40,994 bases of DNA from positions 1-40,994 of IMG/VR virus record IMGVR_UViG_3300042691_032496. The stretch is one strand, 5' to 3'. Below, piece after piece: positions 17,100-25,889 of this stretch. How positions within the stretch are numbered: position 1 is the first letter of the stretch; each line of letters starts with the position of its first letter. The position numbers and the translations under genes are program-made. The notes under the pieces were generated by a model. That model searched no databases and was not told the DNA's origin. It worked only from the letters and a program-made list of their open reading frames with translations. The DNA comes from a virus.

Positions 17100-20000
17100 T
17101 TAGATGTTCTCAAAAGATGCTCCTGTTGGAGTAATTAAGAACTCGATGTCAATAAATTCTAACGCTTTTGTTGGTTTGATGTAAATCTTACCTACTAATT
17201 GGTTAGCATCTAAGTCTTCAGGTGTGTTAGACACTGTTACACGGAAGTCATATAAACCTCTATCTCTACGGATTGCGTCTAAGATAGGATTAACTGAATC
17301 CAAGAACTGTTGTCTTACCAAACTATCGTTTTGTTCGAACAATAATCTAATTGCCACCGCTGAAATTAACTTACGAGCTTGTAATAACAATCTTCTAACA
17401 TTAATTCTGTCTAACGCAGACTCTCTAATTTGTAAGGTCTTATTACCCCAAATAACTGTTCCAACATCGTTAAATGTTGCGATTGGGTTAATTCTTCCTT
17501 TGTAAAGAATGTCTCTATCTTCTTGTGTTAATCTCTTACGAGCTCTAACCGCGTTTACAATACCCCGAGTGTAACCAGCAGTTGCAAACCATGGGAATGC
17601 AACGTTGTCAGTCAATGCTAAGTTTCTTGTAACCTCAGCAGTTGGTGGGATGTAAAGTTGAGTATTATTAACAGTATCACGAGTTAAAACCCATGGATAG
17701 TAAGTTGCAGTATAGTTAGAGTCGATTGCCGAATCTTCCAAATTAACAACCGCTTCCTCAGGTAAGATTAAGTTATCAGAAATTACTGTTGAATTTTGTA
17801 ACAAATCAAAGTCAGGAGTAGTTGTGATGTAAATAGAGTCTGCTCTATTATACTCAACCATGTTAATTGTTGCATTAACTAATTCATAGTTATTAACATA
17901 ATCAATACCAGGTGTAACCAAAACGTTAATGTTTGTAACCTCAGGATTTGAGAATGTTTGAATACCTAACAAGTATGCGTAGTAGTCAGTATTTGCATAA
18001 TCTGTAGCGTTTTGGTCAACTGTGATTCTTCTAAATGAACCCCAACCTGTTGCATTTGTGTATGGTGTACAAGGAGCCGCACCTGCCAAATAACCAGTTC
18101 CACCTAATGTGAAATCATCGTTATTTGTTCTGTATTCTCTATAAATGTCCCATCCATCAAAACCACCATAAAACGCCATACTAAACTTACGAGAATATAA
18201 GTAGTAATATGTTTCAGTTTTTAAAGTTGGTTCAGATGTAAATGAACCGGCTCCAACATCAAATGCTGTTTCACCACTTGTTAAGTAATTACTAGCAATA
18301 GTGATAACAGTAGCTCCTGAGTCCATGTGGAAACCTTTTGTTAAGTAATTCCAAGAACTAAAATCTGCCTCATCTAATGTACAACTATCAAAACCTGTAA
18401 TTAAATTTTGTTTTCCTTTGTATTGTAAGAAATCACTATCATATCCAAGTTTTGTAGAGAAACCTAAATAAGTTCTTCTCACATTATCACCAGTTGATAT
18501 TACTTTATTATCAACACCAACACTTGTCCCAAATGGAGGGTTCCAAATTACTTCACCAGGATATTCATAACTTGTCTTATAGACAGGGAATGGTGGGTGA
18601 ATGTTTGCTGAAGTTACATCATAAGTTCTTGTAATATAACCATTAAATCCACAAGGAAGTGCATCGTATGGTGCTTCGTAATTAATTTCTAACATTACAT
18701 AACGAGAGTTGATTGCAAAATCTCCGTCAGATGTTCCAATTCTCTTAGCAATATAACTATTTAAATCAGGATTCATTGTACAGTTAGTAAACTTCTCTAA
18801 AACAACAGGGTTAGCATCTGTATCATAAAAATCTCTAATAACTACGTCAAAAGTTAAGTTATTAAAAGACATGTTTTGTATTGATACTTTGATTTCTGTA
18901 TTGGCCGCAGTTCCGTCAGAAATTGAAATGAATCTAAATAAGTTGTAAACTTTTGTACCTCTTAATTCTGAAACAACATAAGGTGTTGTTGGTGTTTGGT
19001 ATCTTTCTAAATAGTTACCTAATGATGTCGCTGACTGACTTTCGGCAGAATTTAAATCAGTTAGAGTAGTATTTAAACCTCTAATATAACCTTTATTATA
19101 ACCCCAAGTTAATAATGTATCGTAAGATTCTTCAACAAACAATGGAACAACTGTTCTATCTTTTTCAAAATTATCTTGACCAAATACTTTGTTAATGTAA
19201 TTAGCATTAGCAGATTCAAATGATGCCTCAAAACTAAATGCTGATGAATCATATTGAGTTCCACTAATTGAGAATGTTGAATACGGATTTGTCGTTGCCG
19301 CACTGTACGCTCCTGTAACAGTTAATGAAACATCGGTTGTTCCAGTAACTTGGTATTTTGGACCATGTTGAGATGAACTATAATTTGTAATACCTCTTGA
19401 CCTTAAAGTTGCAAGTACTAAGTTGTGATATTCAGTGTATGTAATACCTGTGAATAATTGAATTCCAATTGTTAAAGCATTATAGTTAGCCGCATTATAT
19501 CCACCAAAAGAACTGAAGTTTTGATTATTTTGTGTAACTATAAAAGAAAATCCAGAATAATTGTCAGTATTAGGAATTGGGTCAAAATTAGAGTAAAACC
19601 AAGAATCATTTAATCCATCACAATAATCTATTGTCGATGCATTGAAATCGTTAATTCCAAATACATTTGTTTTACCAGTATACCCATTATATATGTTATA
19701 CTGTGTTGTTGGTAATGCTCCAAAATAAATTACATTTTCATCATATAAACCTGAAGGTAAAGTTGTATCTGACATTTGAGAGTAAAATGTATTCCATAGG
19801 AAATTTTGTATCTCAGACCTAATTGTTGATGAGGTTCCATCATATTTCAAAAAAGGATTATCAAATTTGGATAATAGATACGGATATGACGCTAACTCAG
19901 TTTCAATATCGAAAAATTCAATAGTAGATGCCGTACCTCCATTTACTTGGAAAGTAAATCCAACTGAGATATTTGTTAGAGTCACCCAATTAGAGTCTCC

Positions 20001-20372
20001 ATCAACTCCAACAGTTGAGCAGTCAACGTTGGCTACCGAAGTTACCGACCAAGAAGGACCTGCATCATAACCAGACAATCCTAGTACCCTAGTTACAAAT
20101 AATTGATTTGATTGTTGTAAATATGATTTTGCAATATATGCGGATTCATATTTTGGTATTTGGGTGTTTACAAATTTTTCAGGATTTGTACCACCAAAAT
20201 AAGATGTGAACTCATCGTAACTTGTCACAAAAATTGGTTCGAACGCAGGACCTTTAAGAGTTTCCCCAACAAGACCTAAGGTTGTTACACCAACACTTTG
20301 TGAAACGAATGATAAGTCACGCTCCGAAGTATATACTCCGGGAGAGACGAATACTTTGTTTGCACTTGCCAT
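17100..20372 (-). CDS. Tail sheath protein, T4 gp18-like
   Basis: This is a 1090-residue contractile sheath subunit. The N-terminus FVSPGVYTSERDLS (residues ~8-21) followed by TTLGLVGETLKGPAFEPIFV and YFGGTN is the family signature. At the C-terminus, NVRRLLLQARKLISAVAIRL (~1000-1020), FEQND, and TVSNTPEDLDANQLVGKIYI (~1050-1070) form the conserved core that makes the inter-subunit handshake. It is much longer than T4 gp18 (659 aa). The extra ~400 residues sit in the middle (~150-850), are Tyr/Thr/Asn-rich and probably form protruding outer domains. It has its own A/T-rich 122-nt leader shared with a divergent small gene, and its own terminator. Confidence 0.93.
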   Translation of the reverse strand: MASANKVFVSPGVYTSERDLSFVSQSVGVTTLGLVGETLKGPAFEPIFVTSYDEFTSYFGGTNPEKFVNTQIPKYESAYIAKSYLQQSNQLFVTRVLGLSGYDAGPSWSVTSVANVDCSTVGVDGDSNWVTLTNISVGFTFQVNGGTASTIEFFDIETELASYPYLLSKFDNPFLKYDGTSSTIRSEIQNFLWNTFYSQMSDTTLPSGLYDENVIYFGALPTTQYNIYNGYTGKTNVFGINDFNASTIDYCDGLNDSWFYSNFDPIPNTDNYSGFSFIVTQNNQNFSSFGGYNAANYNALTIGIQLFTGITYTEYHNLVLATLRSRGITNYSSSQHGPKYQVTGTTDVSLTVTGAYSAATTNPYSTFSISGTQYDSSAFSFEASFESANANYINKVFGQDNFEKDRTVVPLFVEESYDTLLTWGYNKGYIRGLNTTLTDLNSAESQSATSLGNYLERYQTPTTPYVVSELRGTKVYNLFRFISISDGTAANTEIKVSIQNMSFNNLTFDVVIRDFYDTDANPVVLEKFTNCTMNPDLNSYIAKRIGTSDGDFAINSRYVMLEINYEAPYDALPCGFNGYITRTYDVTSANIHPPFPVYKTSYEYPGEVIWNPPFGTSVGVDNKVISTGDNVRRTYLGFSTKLGYDSDFLQYKGKQNLITGFDSCTLDEADFSSWNYLTKGFHMDSGATVITIASNYLTSGETAFDVGAGSFTSEPTLKTETYYYLYSRKFSMAFYGGFDGWDIYREYRTNNDDFTLGGTGYLAGAAPCTPYTNATGWGSFRRITVDQNATDYANTDYYAYLLGIQTFSNPEVTNINVLVTPGIDYVNNYELVNATINMVEYNRADSIYITTTPDFDLLQNSTVISDNLILPEEAVVNLEDSAIDSNYTATYYPWVLTRDTVNNTQLYIPPTAEVTRNLALTDNVAFPWFATAGYTRGIVNAVRARKRLTQEDRDILYKGRINPIATFNDVGTVIWGNKTLQIRESALDRINVRRLLLQARKLISAVAIRLLFEQNDSLVRQQFLDSVNPILDAIRRDRGLYDFRVTVSNTPEDLDANQLVGKIYIKPTKALEFIDIEFLITPTGASFENI

Positions 20373-20407
20373 TTTTTTAAATAATTTTTTTTATCGTTTT
20401 ATTTTCA

Positions 20408-20415
20408 AATAAATA
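20408..20415 (-). promoter_or_regulatory. TATTTATT box upstream of the sheath gene
   Basis: The minus strand reads TATTTATT, 35 nt before the sheath ATG, which resembles the 32-nt gap of the tail tube box. No Shine-Dalgarno sequence precedes the ATG. Confidence 0.4.
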
Positions 20416-20451
20416 TTGTGAAAAACCTTAAAAACTTTACTTTACAAAAAC

Positions 20452-20459
20452 TATTTATA
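20452..20459 (+). promoter_or_regulatory. TATTTATA box, possibly bidirectional
   Basis: The plus strand reads TATTTATA 35 nt before the 49 aa ORF. The minus strand at the same place reads TATAAATA, the T4 late -10 octamer, 79 nt before the sheath ATG. It could serve either or both genes. Confidence 0.45.
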
Positions 20460-20494
20460 ATATGGTATGATAATTTTCATACTTTTTTCTACCT

Positions 20495-20644
20495 ATGAAA
20501 ATTAAGAATTTAAAGATATCAGTTGAAGTTCACAGTCTACTTAAAAAGTATTGTGACCAAAAAGGTTTAAAGATTAATAAATTTGTTGAGAAATTAATTG
20601 AGGAGAACTGTAAAATTAAAAAGGATATTTACGGTGAAAATTAA
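20495..20644 (+). CDS. Small ribbon-helix-helix-like DNA-binding protein (49 aa)
   Basis: This short gene has the layout of an Arc/MetJ-type ribbon-helix-helix repressor. A strand KIKNLKISVEVH (residues 2-13) is followed by helix SLLKKYCDQKG (14-24), a turn, and helix INKFVEKLIEENC (27-39), with a basic tail. The phrase 'ISVEVHSLLKKYCDQKGLKI' reads like the strand plus helix A of that fold. It lies divergently from the sheath gene, and its last four bases overlap the end of the gp15-like gene on the other strand. It could autoregulate or control late transcription around 20400-20490; no operator was identified. Confidence 0.65.
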   Translation: MKIKNLKISVEVHSLLKKYCDQKGLKINKFVEKLIEENCKIKKDIYGEN

Positions 20645-21699
20645 ACTAAAACTGTCTTTAATTTAACTTTTGAAATTTCATCTTGATTTGTTTTAGTGAC
20701 AACAAACCTTACAGAATCACCATCATTAATTTGTAACACAGAAGTTAATGATGAAAATATATCCTCTCCAAAATACAATCCATTTAAATATACCTGATAG
20801 GTATCAACGTTTGTAAGTCCATCCAAATATAAGTTACAAGTAAATTGAAAATCTTTTGTTTTATCTGTTTCTGTTGTAGAGTACTCTATAACTGTTTCTA
20901 ATAAATCCGTATTTTCAACTCTGTCATTTCTTTTTGGTCTTTTAAATTTTTGAGTCTCAGTTGATAAAAATGTAATCGCTCGACTAATTGCCGGCTTAAC
21001 TTCAAACTCGTTCTCATCCATTAAAAATCCTTGTAATGTAAAGTTATATGTTTGAATATAATATTTTCTTTTTTCCATTTCCATTACAGATTCGTCTGCA
21101 ATGTCATCTAAAATAATTGGGATATAATGTCCTTTAATTTGAGTATATGCCTGTCTTGATGCAAAAGTTTCAATAACATTTTTATTAAAAATGTTTAATT
21201 CCCTCATTCTGTTGCAAATTATTTTAACACTATATTTTATATCCACTGGAACTGGTTGTGGAATTGTATAAATGTCATACCCTTTTCTTCCATCATTAAA
21301 TGTTGGAACCGCAGCATAAAAGAACTGTTTTCTATTTGGTATATTATATCGTAATGAAGGTAATGAACCATATTTAACCTCAGGTGTTCTTACAGTTGTA
21401 ATTACAGGAGGCTCAACATTCTTATCTAAATTTGAAAAGTTCCAAGTTTGAGTAAACTGAGCCCAATTTTGAGTTGTTAAAATTATATCAACAACAGGTA
21501 TTGATTTACCCTCAGATACTGTTCTTAAATTATTTTTAACAAAATCTAAAAAACCTCTATCTAAATCTTCATGTAATAATGATTTAGGTAAATAAGTTCC
21601 CTTATCGTTAATTTTATCTAACAATTCAACACGTCTATCGTATCCTATTTTCACAGGAGATAAATCCAAAGTCTTTTTTATTTTTTTAGGTAATGCCAT
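20641..21699 (-). CDS. Tail completion / sheath stabiliser, T4 gp15-like
   Basis: In this 352-residue protein the middle (~150-240) shows the gp15-type pattern. VPVDIKYSVKIICNRMRELN and IFNKNVIETFASRQAYTQI are followed by GHYIPIILDD, and then by YYIQTYNFTLQGFLMDENEF, the strand before a basic helix. gp15 caps the sheath and tube at the head-proximal end. The C-terminal ~70 residues are a separate beta-rich domain (CNLYLDGLTNVDTYQVYLNG) not expected from T4 gp15. Its ATG overlaps the stop of the upstream neck-like gene by one base (TAATG), so the two are coupled. Position between gp14-like and sheath genes repeats T4 order. T4 gp3-like tail terminator is the main alternative. Confidence 0.6.
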   Translation of the reverse strand: MALPKKIKKTLDLSPVKIGYDRRVELLDKINDKGTYLPKSLLHEDLDRGFLDFVKNNLRTVSEGKSIPVVDIILTTQNWAQFTQTWNFSNLDKNVEPPVITTVRTPEVKYGSLPSLRYNIPNRKQFFYAAVPTFNDGRKGYDIYTIPQPVPVDIKYSVKIICNRMRELNIFNKNVIETFASRQAYTQIKGHYIPIILDDIADESVMEMEKRKYYIQTYNFTLQGFLMDENEFEVKPAISRAITFLSTETQKFKRPKRNDRVENTDLLETVIEYSTTETDKTKDFQFTCNLYLDGLTNVDTYQVYLNGLYFGEDIFSSLTSVLQINDGDSVRFVVTKTNQDEISKVKLKTVLV

Positions 21700-22214
21700 T
21701 ATAATCCTCTAAATTCATTCTCTGTCACAATTGACGCAATAATTGTTCTATAAAAAGGTTTGTATCCACCATAGGTGTGTTTGTTATCACTTACAACACG
21801 ACCATCATTATTAACAGTATAATATCTAACTCTTGTTTCAGTTTCGTAATATGCAATATAATCACCAAACTCAATGTCAACTCCAAGTTCATTTAAATGT
21901 GATTGATAAACAGATACTTGTAAGTTACCAGGTTCTGTTTGGTCTAATTTTGATGTACCCAAATTTTTATTTTCAGGTGCCATTATTTTAACATATCCCT
22001 TAAACTCAACAGGTGGGTAAAATTTAATTCCATCTTTAACTGCCTCACCATAAACATCATCTGTATTTGTTTTTTGTCTATCTACCTTGTACAATACCAA
22101 AGTAAAATTCATATCTCCTTCTAACCACTCCCTTCCGATATTAACATCCAAAGCAAAGTCTTCCCCTCCAAAAAATTTTCCTAATCTAGTTATTGGTACA
22201 TTACGATGTGACAT
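21699..22214 (-). CDS. Neck / head-completion protein, probably T4 gp14-like
   Basis: This is a 171-residue mixed alpha/beta protein. Visible features are the N-terminal RLGKFFGGEDFALDVNIGRE and a beta-rich C-terminal half (GNLQVSVYQSHLNELGVDIE, FGDYIAYYETETRVRYYTVN). That alternation is common in head-tail connector and neck proteins. There is no motif by which I could name the family with certainty. The assignment relies on synteny: a coupled gp15-like gene follows, then sheath and tube, with a gp13-like neck gene nearby. The leader is TATTTATC-AAT-ATG, with no Shine-Dalgarno. The gene diverges from the helicase gene across 53 nt. Confidence 0.5.
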   Translation of the reverse strand: MSHRNVPITRLGKFFGGEDFALDVNIGREWLEGDMNFTLVLYKVDRQKTNTDDVYGEAVKDGIKFYPPVEFKGYVKIMAPENKNLGTSKLDQTEPGNLQVSVYQSHLNELGVDIEFGDYIAYYETETRVRYYTVNNDGRVVSDNKHTYGGYKPFYRTIIASIVTENEFRGL

Positions 22215-22217
22215 ATT

Positions 22218-22225
22218 GATAAATA
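22218..22225 (-). promoter_or_regulatory. TATTTATC box upstream of the neck-like gene
   Basis: The minus strand reads TATTTATC, 3 nt before the ATG. The divergent helicase gene on the plus strand has no such box. Confidence 0.4.
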
Positions 22226-22267
22226 TCTATTTTTTGTTTATTATTATTTGTTATTGTATTAGTAAAT

Positions 22268-24013
22268 ATGAACATTAGTATTGAGCAACAGGCTATTTCT
22301 ATTTTGGAGACCTATAATGGCTCAAATAATTATATTTTAAAAATTAAAAAACAGTGTGAGACTAATAAAAAACATGTTCCTACAAGAGCTCAATGTGAGT
22401 ATGTTATTCACTACCATACTGTAAATCCAAAGGTTGCCAAGAAATGGGTTCCAATCGATTCTTATTTTTCAACCAAACTTGTTGAAGATAATCCATTCAT
22501 TAAAGAACCTGATAAAATTTACATTGAGAAACTTTTAGTTGAGAAAGATAAATCTTACCATATTTGGGGTAAAGTTTTTAGTGGTGATACCATTCACGAT
22601 TTTTGGGTTCCAAAAGCAGCAATCATAAAAGAGTATAAAGAGAATGAAGTAAATGTTGATTACTCAAAGTATGAGAACCGTCCACCACTATCACACCAAA
22701 AAGAAGCAATTGAAAAGTTGTTAAAAAATGATAAGTTCATCTTGGCTGACGACATGGGATTGGGTAAAACTACTTCAACAATTATTGCGTCATTAGAAAG
22801 TGGGGCTAAAAAAGTTTTAATCATTTGTCCCGCATCTTTAAAGATAAATTGGGAAAGGGAAATTAGAAATTATACAGATAAATCAATCTATATCTGTGAG
22901 GGTAAAAAATATGAAGATGCTGAATATATTATCACTAACTATGATATTCTAAAAAACTTCCACGACCCAAAAGAAAAAGACAACTCACTAATTTTAAAAT
23001 CAAAATTTGATTTGGTGATTATTGATGAAGCTCATTATGTTTCAAATGCTCAGGCTCAAAGAACAAAAATCATAATGGATTTAACCAAAGAGATAAAAAA
23101 ACTTTGGTTATTAACGGGAACTCCAATGACTTCTCGTCCAATGAATTACTATAACATTTTAAAATTGATTGATAGTCCCGTAAGTCAAAATTGGATGGCT
23201 TATGCAATTCGTTATTGTGGTGGATATCAGTTTAGAGTTGGAAATAAAAAAGTATGGAATGTTACTGGGGCTTCAAATTTAGAAGAACTTAGGGAAAGAA
23301 CTTCTCGTCAAATTTTAAGAAGATTGAAAACTGATGTTTTGGATTTACCTGAAAAGATTATTACTCCAGTATATTTGAGATTAAAGTCAAAACTATATGA
23401 AGAACTAATGGGGGAGTATTATGATTGGTATACTAACAGACAAGATGAATCGAAGTCATTATCAATTCAATTTACAAAACTGACAAAAGTTAGACAGGTA
23501 ATCGCTGAGGAAAAAATTAAAACCACAATTGAACTTGCCGAGAATATTATTGAGCAAGGTAAAAAAGTTATTATTTTCAGTAATTTCACCGACCCAATTA
23601 AAAAGATTTACGAACACTTTGGAAAAACTGCGGTTTATTTAGATGGGTCAACTTCAAAACCTGCAAGACAAGACGCTGTGGATAAGTTTCAAACAAGTGA
23701 TAAAATCAAAGTGTTTTGTGGTAATTTAAAAGCCGCAGGTGTTGGTCTTACTTTAACTGAGGGAGAAGCAGTGATTATGAATGACTTATCATTTGTACCC
23801 GCAGAACATGCTCAGGCTGAAGACAGAGCATACAGATATGGTCAAAAAAATAATGTATCAATATTCTATCCCTTATTTGAAAACACAATTGAGGGGGTGA
23901 TTTATGATATCTTAATTAAGAAAAAACAAATCATCGGTACAGTTATGGGTGACACTAATGATGAACCTGCTGATATTGTTGAACAAATACTAAACGAAAT
24001 CAATAAGGGTTGA
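22268..24013 (+). CDS. SNF2-family (superfamily 2) DNA helicase/translocase
   Basis: This 581-residue protein has a full set of SNF2 motifs. Motif I is ADDMGLGKT (160-168), Ia is LIICPASLKINWERE, II is DEAH (253-256) and III is LTGTP (282-286). The C-lobe has VIIFSNFTDPIKKI (~434-447), YLDGSTS and motif VI QAEDRAYRYGQ (516-526). The N-terminal ~130 residues look like a small beta domain seen in SMARCAL1/HARP-like phage translocases. It would move on duplex DNA using ATP, for example in fork regression, recombination or repair, roughly where T4 uses UvsW. It heads a plus-strand unit with SOD and neck genes, yet lacks the TATTTATN box, so it may be expressed earlier. Confidence 0.88.
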   Translation: MNISIEQQAISILETYNGSNNYILKIKKQCETNKKHVPTRAQCEYVIHYHTVNPKVAKKWVPIDSYFSTKLVEDNPFIKEPDKIYIEKLLVEKDKSYHIWGKVFSGDTIHDFWVPKAAIIKEYKENEVNVDYSKYENRPPLSHQKEAIEKLLKNDKFILADDMGLGKTTSTIIASLESGAKKVLIICPASLKINWEREIRNYTDKSIYICEGKKYEDAEYIITNYDILKNFHDPKEKDNSLILKSKFDLVIIDEAHYVSNAQAQRTKIIMDLTKEIKKLWLLTGTPMTSRPMNYYNILKLIDSPVSQNWMAYAIRYCGGYQFRVGNKKVWNVTGASNLEELRERTSRQILRRLKTDVLDLPEKIITPVYLRLKSKLYEELMGEYYDWYTNRQDESKSLSIQFTKLTKVRQVIAEEKIKTTIELAENIIEQGKKVIIFSNFTDPIKKIYEHFGKTAVYLDGSTSKPARQDAVDKFQTSDKIKVFCGNLKAAGVGLTLTEGEAVIMNDLSFVPAEHAQAEDRAYRYGQKNNVSIFYPLFENTIEGVIYDILIKKKQIIGTVMGDTNDEPADIVEQILNEINKG

Positions 24014-24014
24014 G

Positions 24015-24022
24015 TATTTATA
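24015..24022 (+). promoter_or_regulatory. TATTTATA box upstream of the SOD gene
   Basis: TATTTATA lies immediately after the helicase stop and 4 nt before the SOD ATG. It could give SOD and the neck gene a late start independent of the helicase. Confidence 0.4.
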
Positions 24023-24026
24023 GGTG

Positions 24027-24734
24027 ATGAAGTCACTTAATTTAATTACAGAAAATCTAATAAAAGAACTCTATAAAAAAGAGTCAGAAGAAGTTTCAAA
24101 ATATTTCATTACCGAAATGAAAACTATTGGTATTGAAAAGTTACCATATAGTTACGCATCTTTAAGAAGATTTATCGACCCTGAAACCATGAAGTTTCAT
24201 TATCAAAAACATTACAAAGGGTATGTAAAAAAGTTAAACTCGGCACTTAGGAAAAAAGATTATGGGGATGTTGAGTTAGAGAATATTGTTAAACAAATTT
24301 CAAAGTACAACACAACAATTAGAAATAATGCAGGCGGAGCGTTCAATCACGCACTATTTTGGAAAATGTTATCTCCAACACCACAAAAACCATTTGGTGA
24401 AATTTTGGAAAAAATAATAAAGGATTTTGGTGGGTATAAAAAATTCAGAATGAAGTTTGAGTCCGAAGCTAAAAAAAGATTTGGTTCAGGTTGGATTTGG
24501 TTAATCTTAACAGATAAAGGGAATTTAAAAATTATGTCCACCCCAAATCAAGATAACCCACTTATGAATATTTTTGAGTATGGAGGGTTCCCATTATTAG
24601 GTTTAGATTTGTGGGAACACGCATATTATTTAAAATACCAAAACAAAAGAGACGAATACATTCAAAACTTTTGGGAAGCCGTCAATTGGAAATTCGTTAA
24701 TGATTTATATAAATCAAAAACTGAAAAAAAGTAA
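24027..24734 (+). CDS. Manganese-type superoxide dismutase with N-terminal leader
   Basis: This 235-residue enzyme of the Fe/Mn SOD family converts superoxide to H2O2 and O2. All four metal ligands are present: His58 (KFHYQKHY), His108 (AFNHALFW), Asp194 and His198 (GLDLWEHAYY). Gly104 in NNAGG and Gln175 in STPNQD match E. coli MnSOD Gly77 and Gln146 rather than FeSOD, so Mn or cambialistic use is expected. The SOD core starts near residue 38. The extra ~37 residues hold two ITE tripeptides, LITE|N (E9) and FITE|M (E30), which look like T4 prohead protease sites in a capsid-targeting leader. I prefer ATG at 24027 over the in-frame GTG at 24024. An oxidative-stress enzyme among neck genes is unusual. 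Confidence 0.9.
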   Translation: MKSLNLITENLIKELYKKESEEVSKYFITEMKTIGIEKLPYSYASLRRFIDPETMKFHYQKHYKGYVKKLNSALRKKDYGDVELENIVKQISKYNTTIRNNAGGAFNHALFWKMLSPTPQKPFGEILEKIIKDFGGYKKFRMKFESEAKKRFGSGWIWLILTDKGNLKIMSTPNQDNPLMNIFEYGGFPLLGLDLWEHAYYLKYQNKRDEYIQNFWEAVNWKFVNDLYKSKTEKK

Positions 24735-24738
24735 TTGA

Positions 24739-24746
24739 TATTTATA
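24739..24746 (+). promoter_or_regulatory. TATTTATA box upstream of the gp13-like gene
   Basis: The sequence TTGATATTTATAGA lies between the SOD stop and the neck gene, 14 nt before the ATG. Confidence 0.4.
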
Positions 24747-24760
24747 GATAAAGAAAATCT

Positions 24761-25888
24761 ATGTCAATCATATCAGAACCAGAAAGAAGTAAATTATATA
24801 CCAAAGTAAGACACGTACTTGGGGCTCCATTACGCTCAGTCGAATTGGAAGATGAGCAAATGGACACTTTATTGGAATTTGCAATTGGTGACTATTCTCA
24901 ATACATTCAGGATTGGTTAATTGATACTCAGTGGACTTCATTATATAATCTAAACATGGATACTCAATCATTATCCAGAGCATTCATTACAAAAAGTTTG
25001 GATTATGAAAATAGATATGCACAGGCATATTCTAAAATTGTAGGTTTACAATCATCTCCACTCGGAGATTGGGAATTGAAAAAAGATTACATCACTTTGG
25101 AACCAAATAAACAAATTTATGAAATTCCTGCGGGCAGAGAAGTTAATGAACTTTTATGGTTTACCCCAACAGCAATGAATAACATTTTATTTGACCCTTG
25201 GAGTTTTGGAGCTTTGGGTGGGTATGGTTTAGGAGGTCCGGCAGGTTATTCACAAATGGGATATACAGGTTCTTATTTTATGATGCCGGCTTTTGATATG
25301 ATGTTAAGATTACAAGAAATTAACATACAAAGAAGGATTATTGCCGGTGATTTAACATATAGAATTACAGGATTACCTGATGGTAAGAAGGCAATACATT
25401 TAATGCAAACACCAGGTGGGAAGTTTGACTTTGGTAATTCATCTTTAAGAAACTCACAAGTTTGGTATTGGTATTATGATGTTGGTCCGGAAGACAGAGA
25501 CTCTTGTTTAAAGGCAAATCCTGAAATTATTAAAATGCCATCAGATGTTCCAATGGATTCTATGTCGTGGGTTGATTTAAATAATCCATCGCAACAATGG
25601 GTTAGAAGATGGTTTATCGCTTCGTGTAAAGAAACTTTGTCAAAAGTAAGAGGAAAATATTCAGGTAATTTGAAAACACCTGACTCTGAATTAACTATGG
25701 ATTATCAATCATTGTCAACCGAAGCAAAAGATGAAAAAGCAAAACTTTGGGATGATTTATTTGGTGCCGAGGGTAAATTGACAAGATTAAGACCTGAAAA
25801 AATAATGGAACGTGAGGCAAATATTGCTGAAAACTTACAAAAACAAATGAAGACAAGAGCGTTTCCAAGAAATATGTACGTTATCTAA
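24761..25888 (+). CDS. Neck protein, T4 gp13-like
   Basis: This is a 375-residue protein. The N-terminus KVRHVLGAPLRSVELEDEQM followed by LLEFAIGDYSQYI (residues ~10-50) matches the opening of gp13-type neck proteins: 'LG.P...VEl.deQ...li..Ai..y'. It is followed by LKKDYITLEPNKQIYEIPAG (~107-126) and, near the C-terminus, ETLSKVRGKYSGNLKTPDSE then LWDDLFG, another family-like segment. gp13 with gp14 seals the filled head and joins the tail. A Gly/Met/Tyr-rich loop (~150-185) is an insertion. It is the first structural gene on the plus strand and is followed one base later by the 111 aa gene. Confidence 0.65.
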   Translation: MSIISEPERSKLYTKVRHVLGAPLRSVELEDEQMDTLLEFAIGDYSQYIQDWLIDTQWTSLYNLNMDTQSLSRAFITKSLDYENRYAQAYSKIVGLQSSPLGDWELKKDYITLEPNKQIYEIPAGREVNELLWFTPTAMNNILFDPWSFGALGGYGLGGPAGYSQMGYTGSYFMMPAFDMMLRLQEINIQRRIIAGDLTYRITGLPDGKKAIHLMQTPGGKFDFGNSSLRNSQVWYWYYDVGPEDRDSCLKANPEIIKMPSDVPMDSMSWVDLNNPSQQWVRRWFIASCKETLSKVRGKYSGNLKTPDSELTMDYQSLSTEAKDEKAKLWDDLFGAEGKLTRLRPEKIMEREANIAENLQKQMKTRAFPRNMYVI

Positions 25889-25889
25889 T

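Noticed and set aside
22215-22267. Bacteroidota-type promoter before the helicase gene (TTTG-N20-TATTAGTA)
   Set aside because: The spacing is right, but the -7 element matches TAnnTTTG at only half of the fixed positions and would overlap the start codon.
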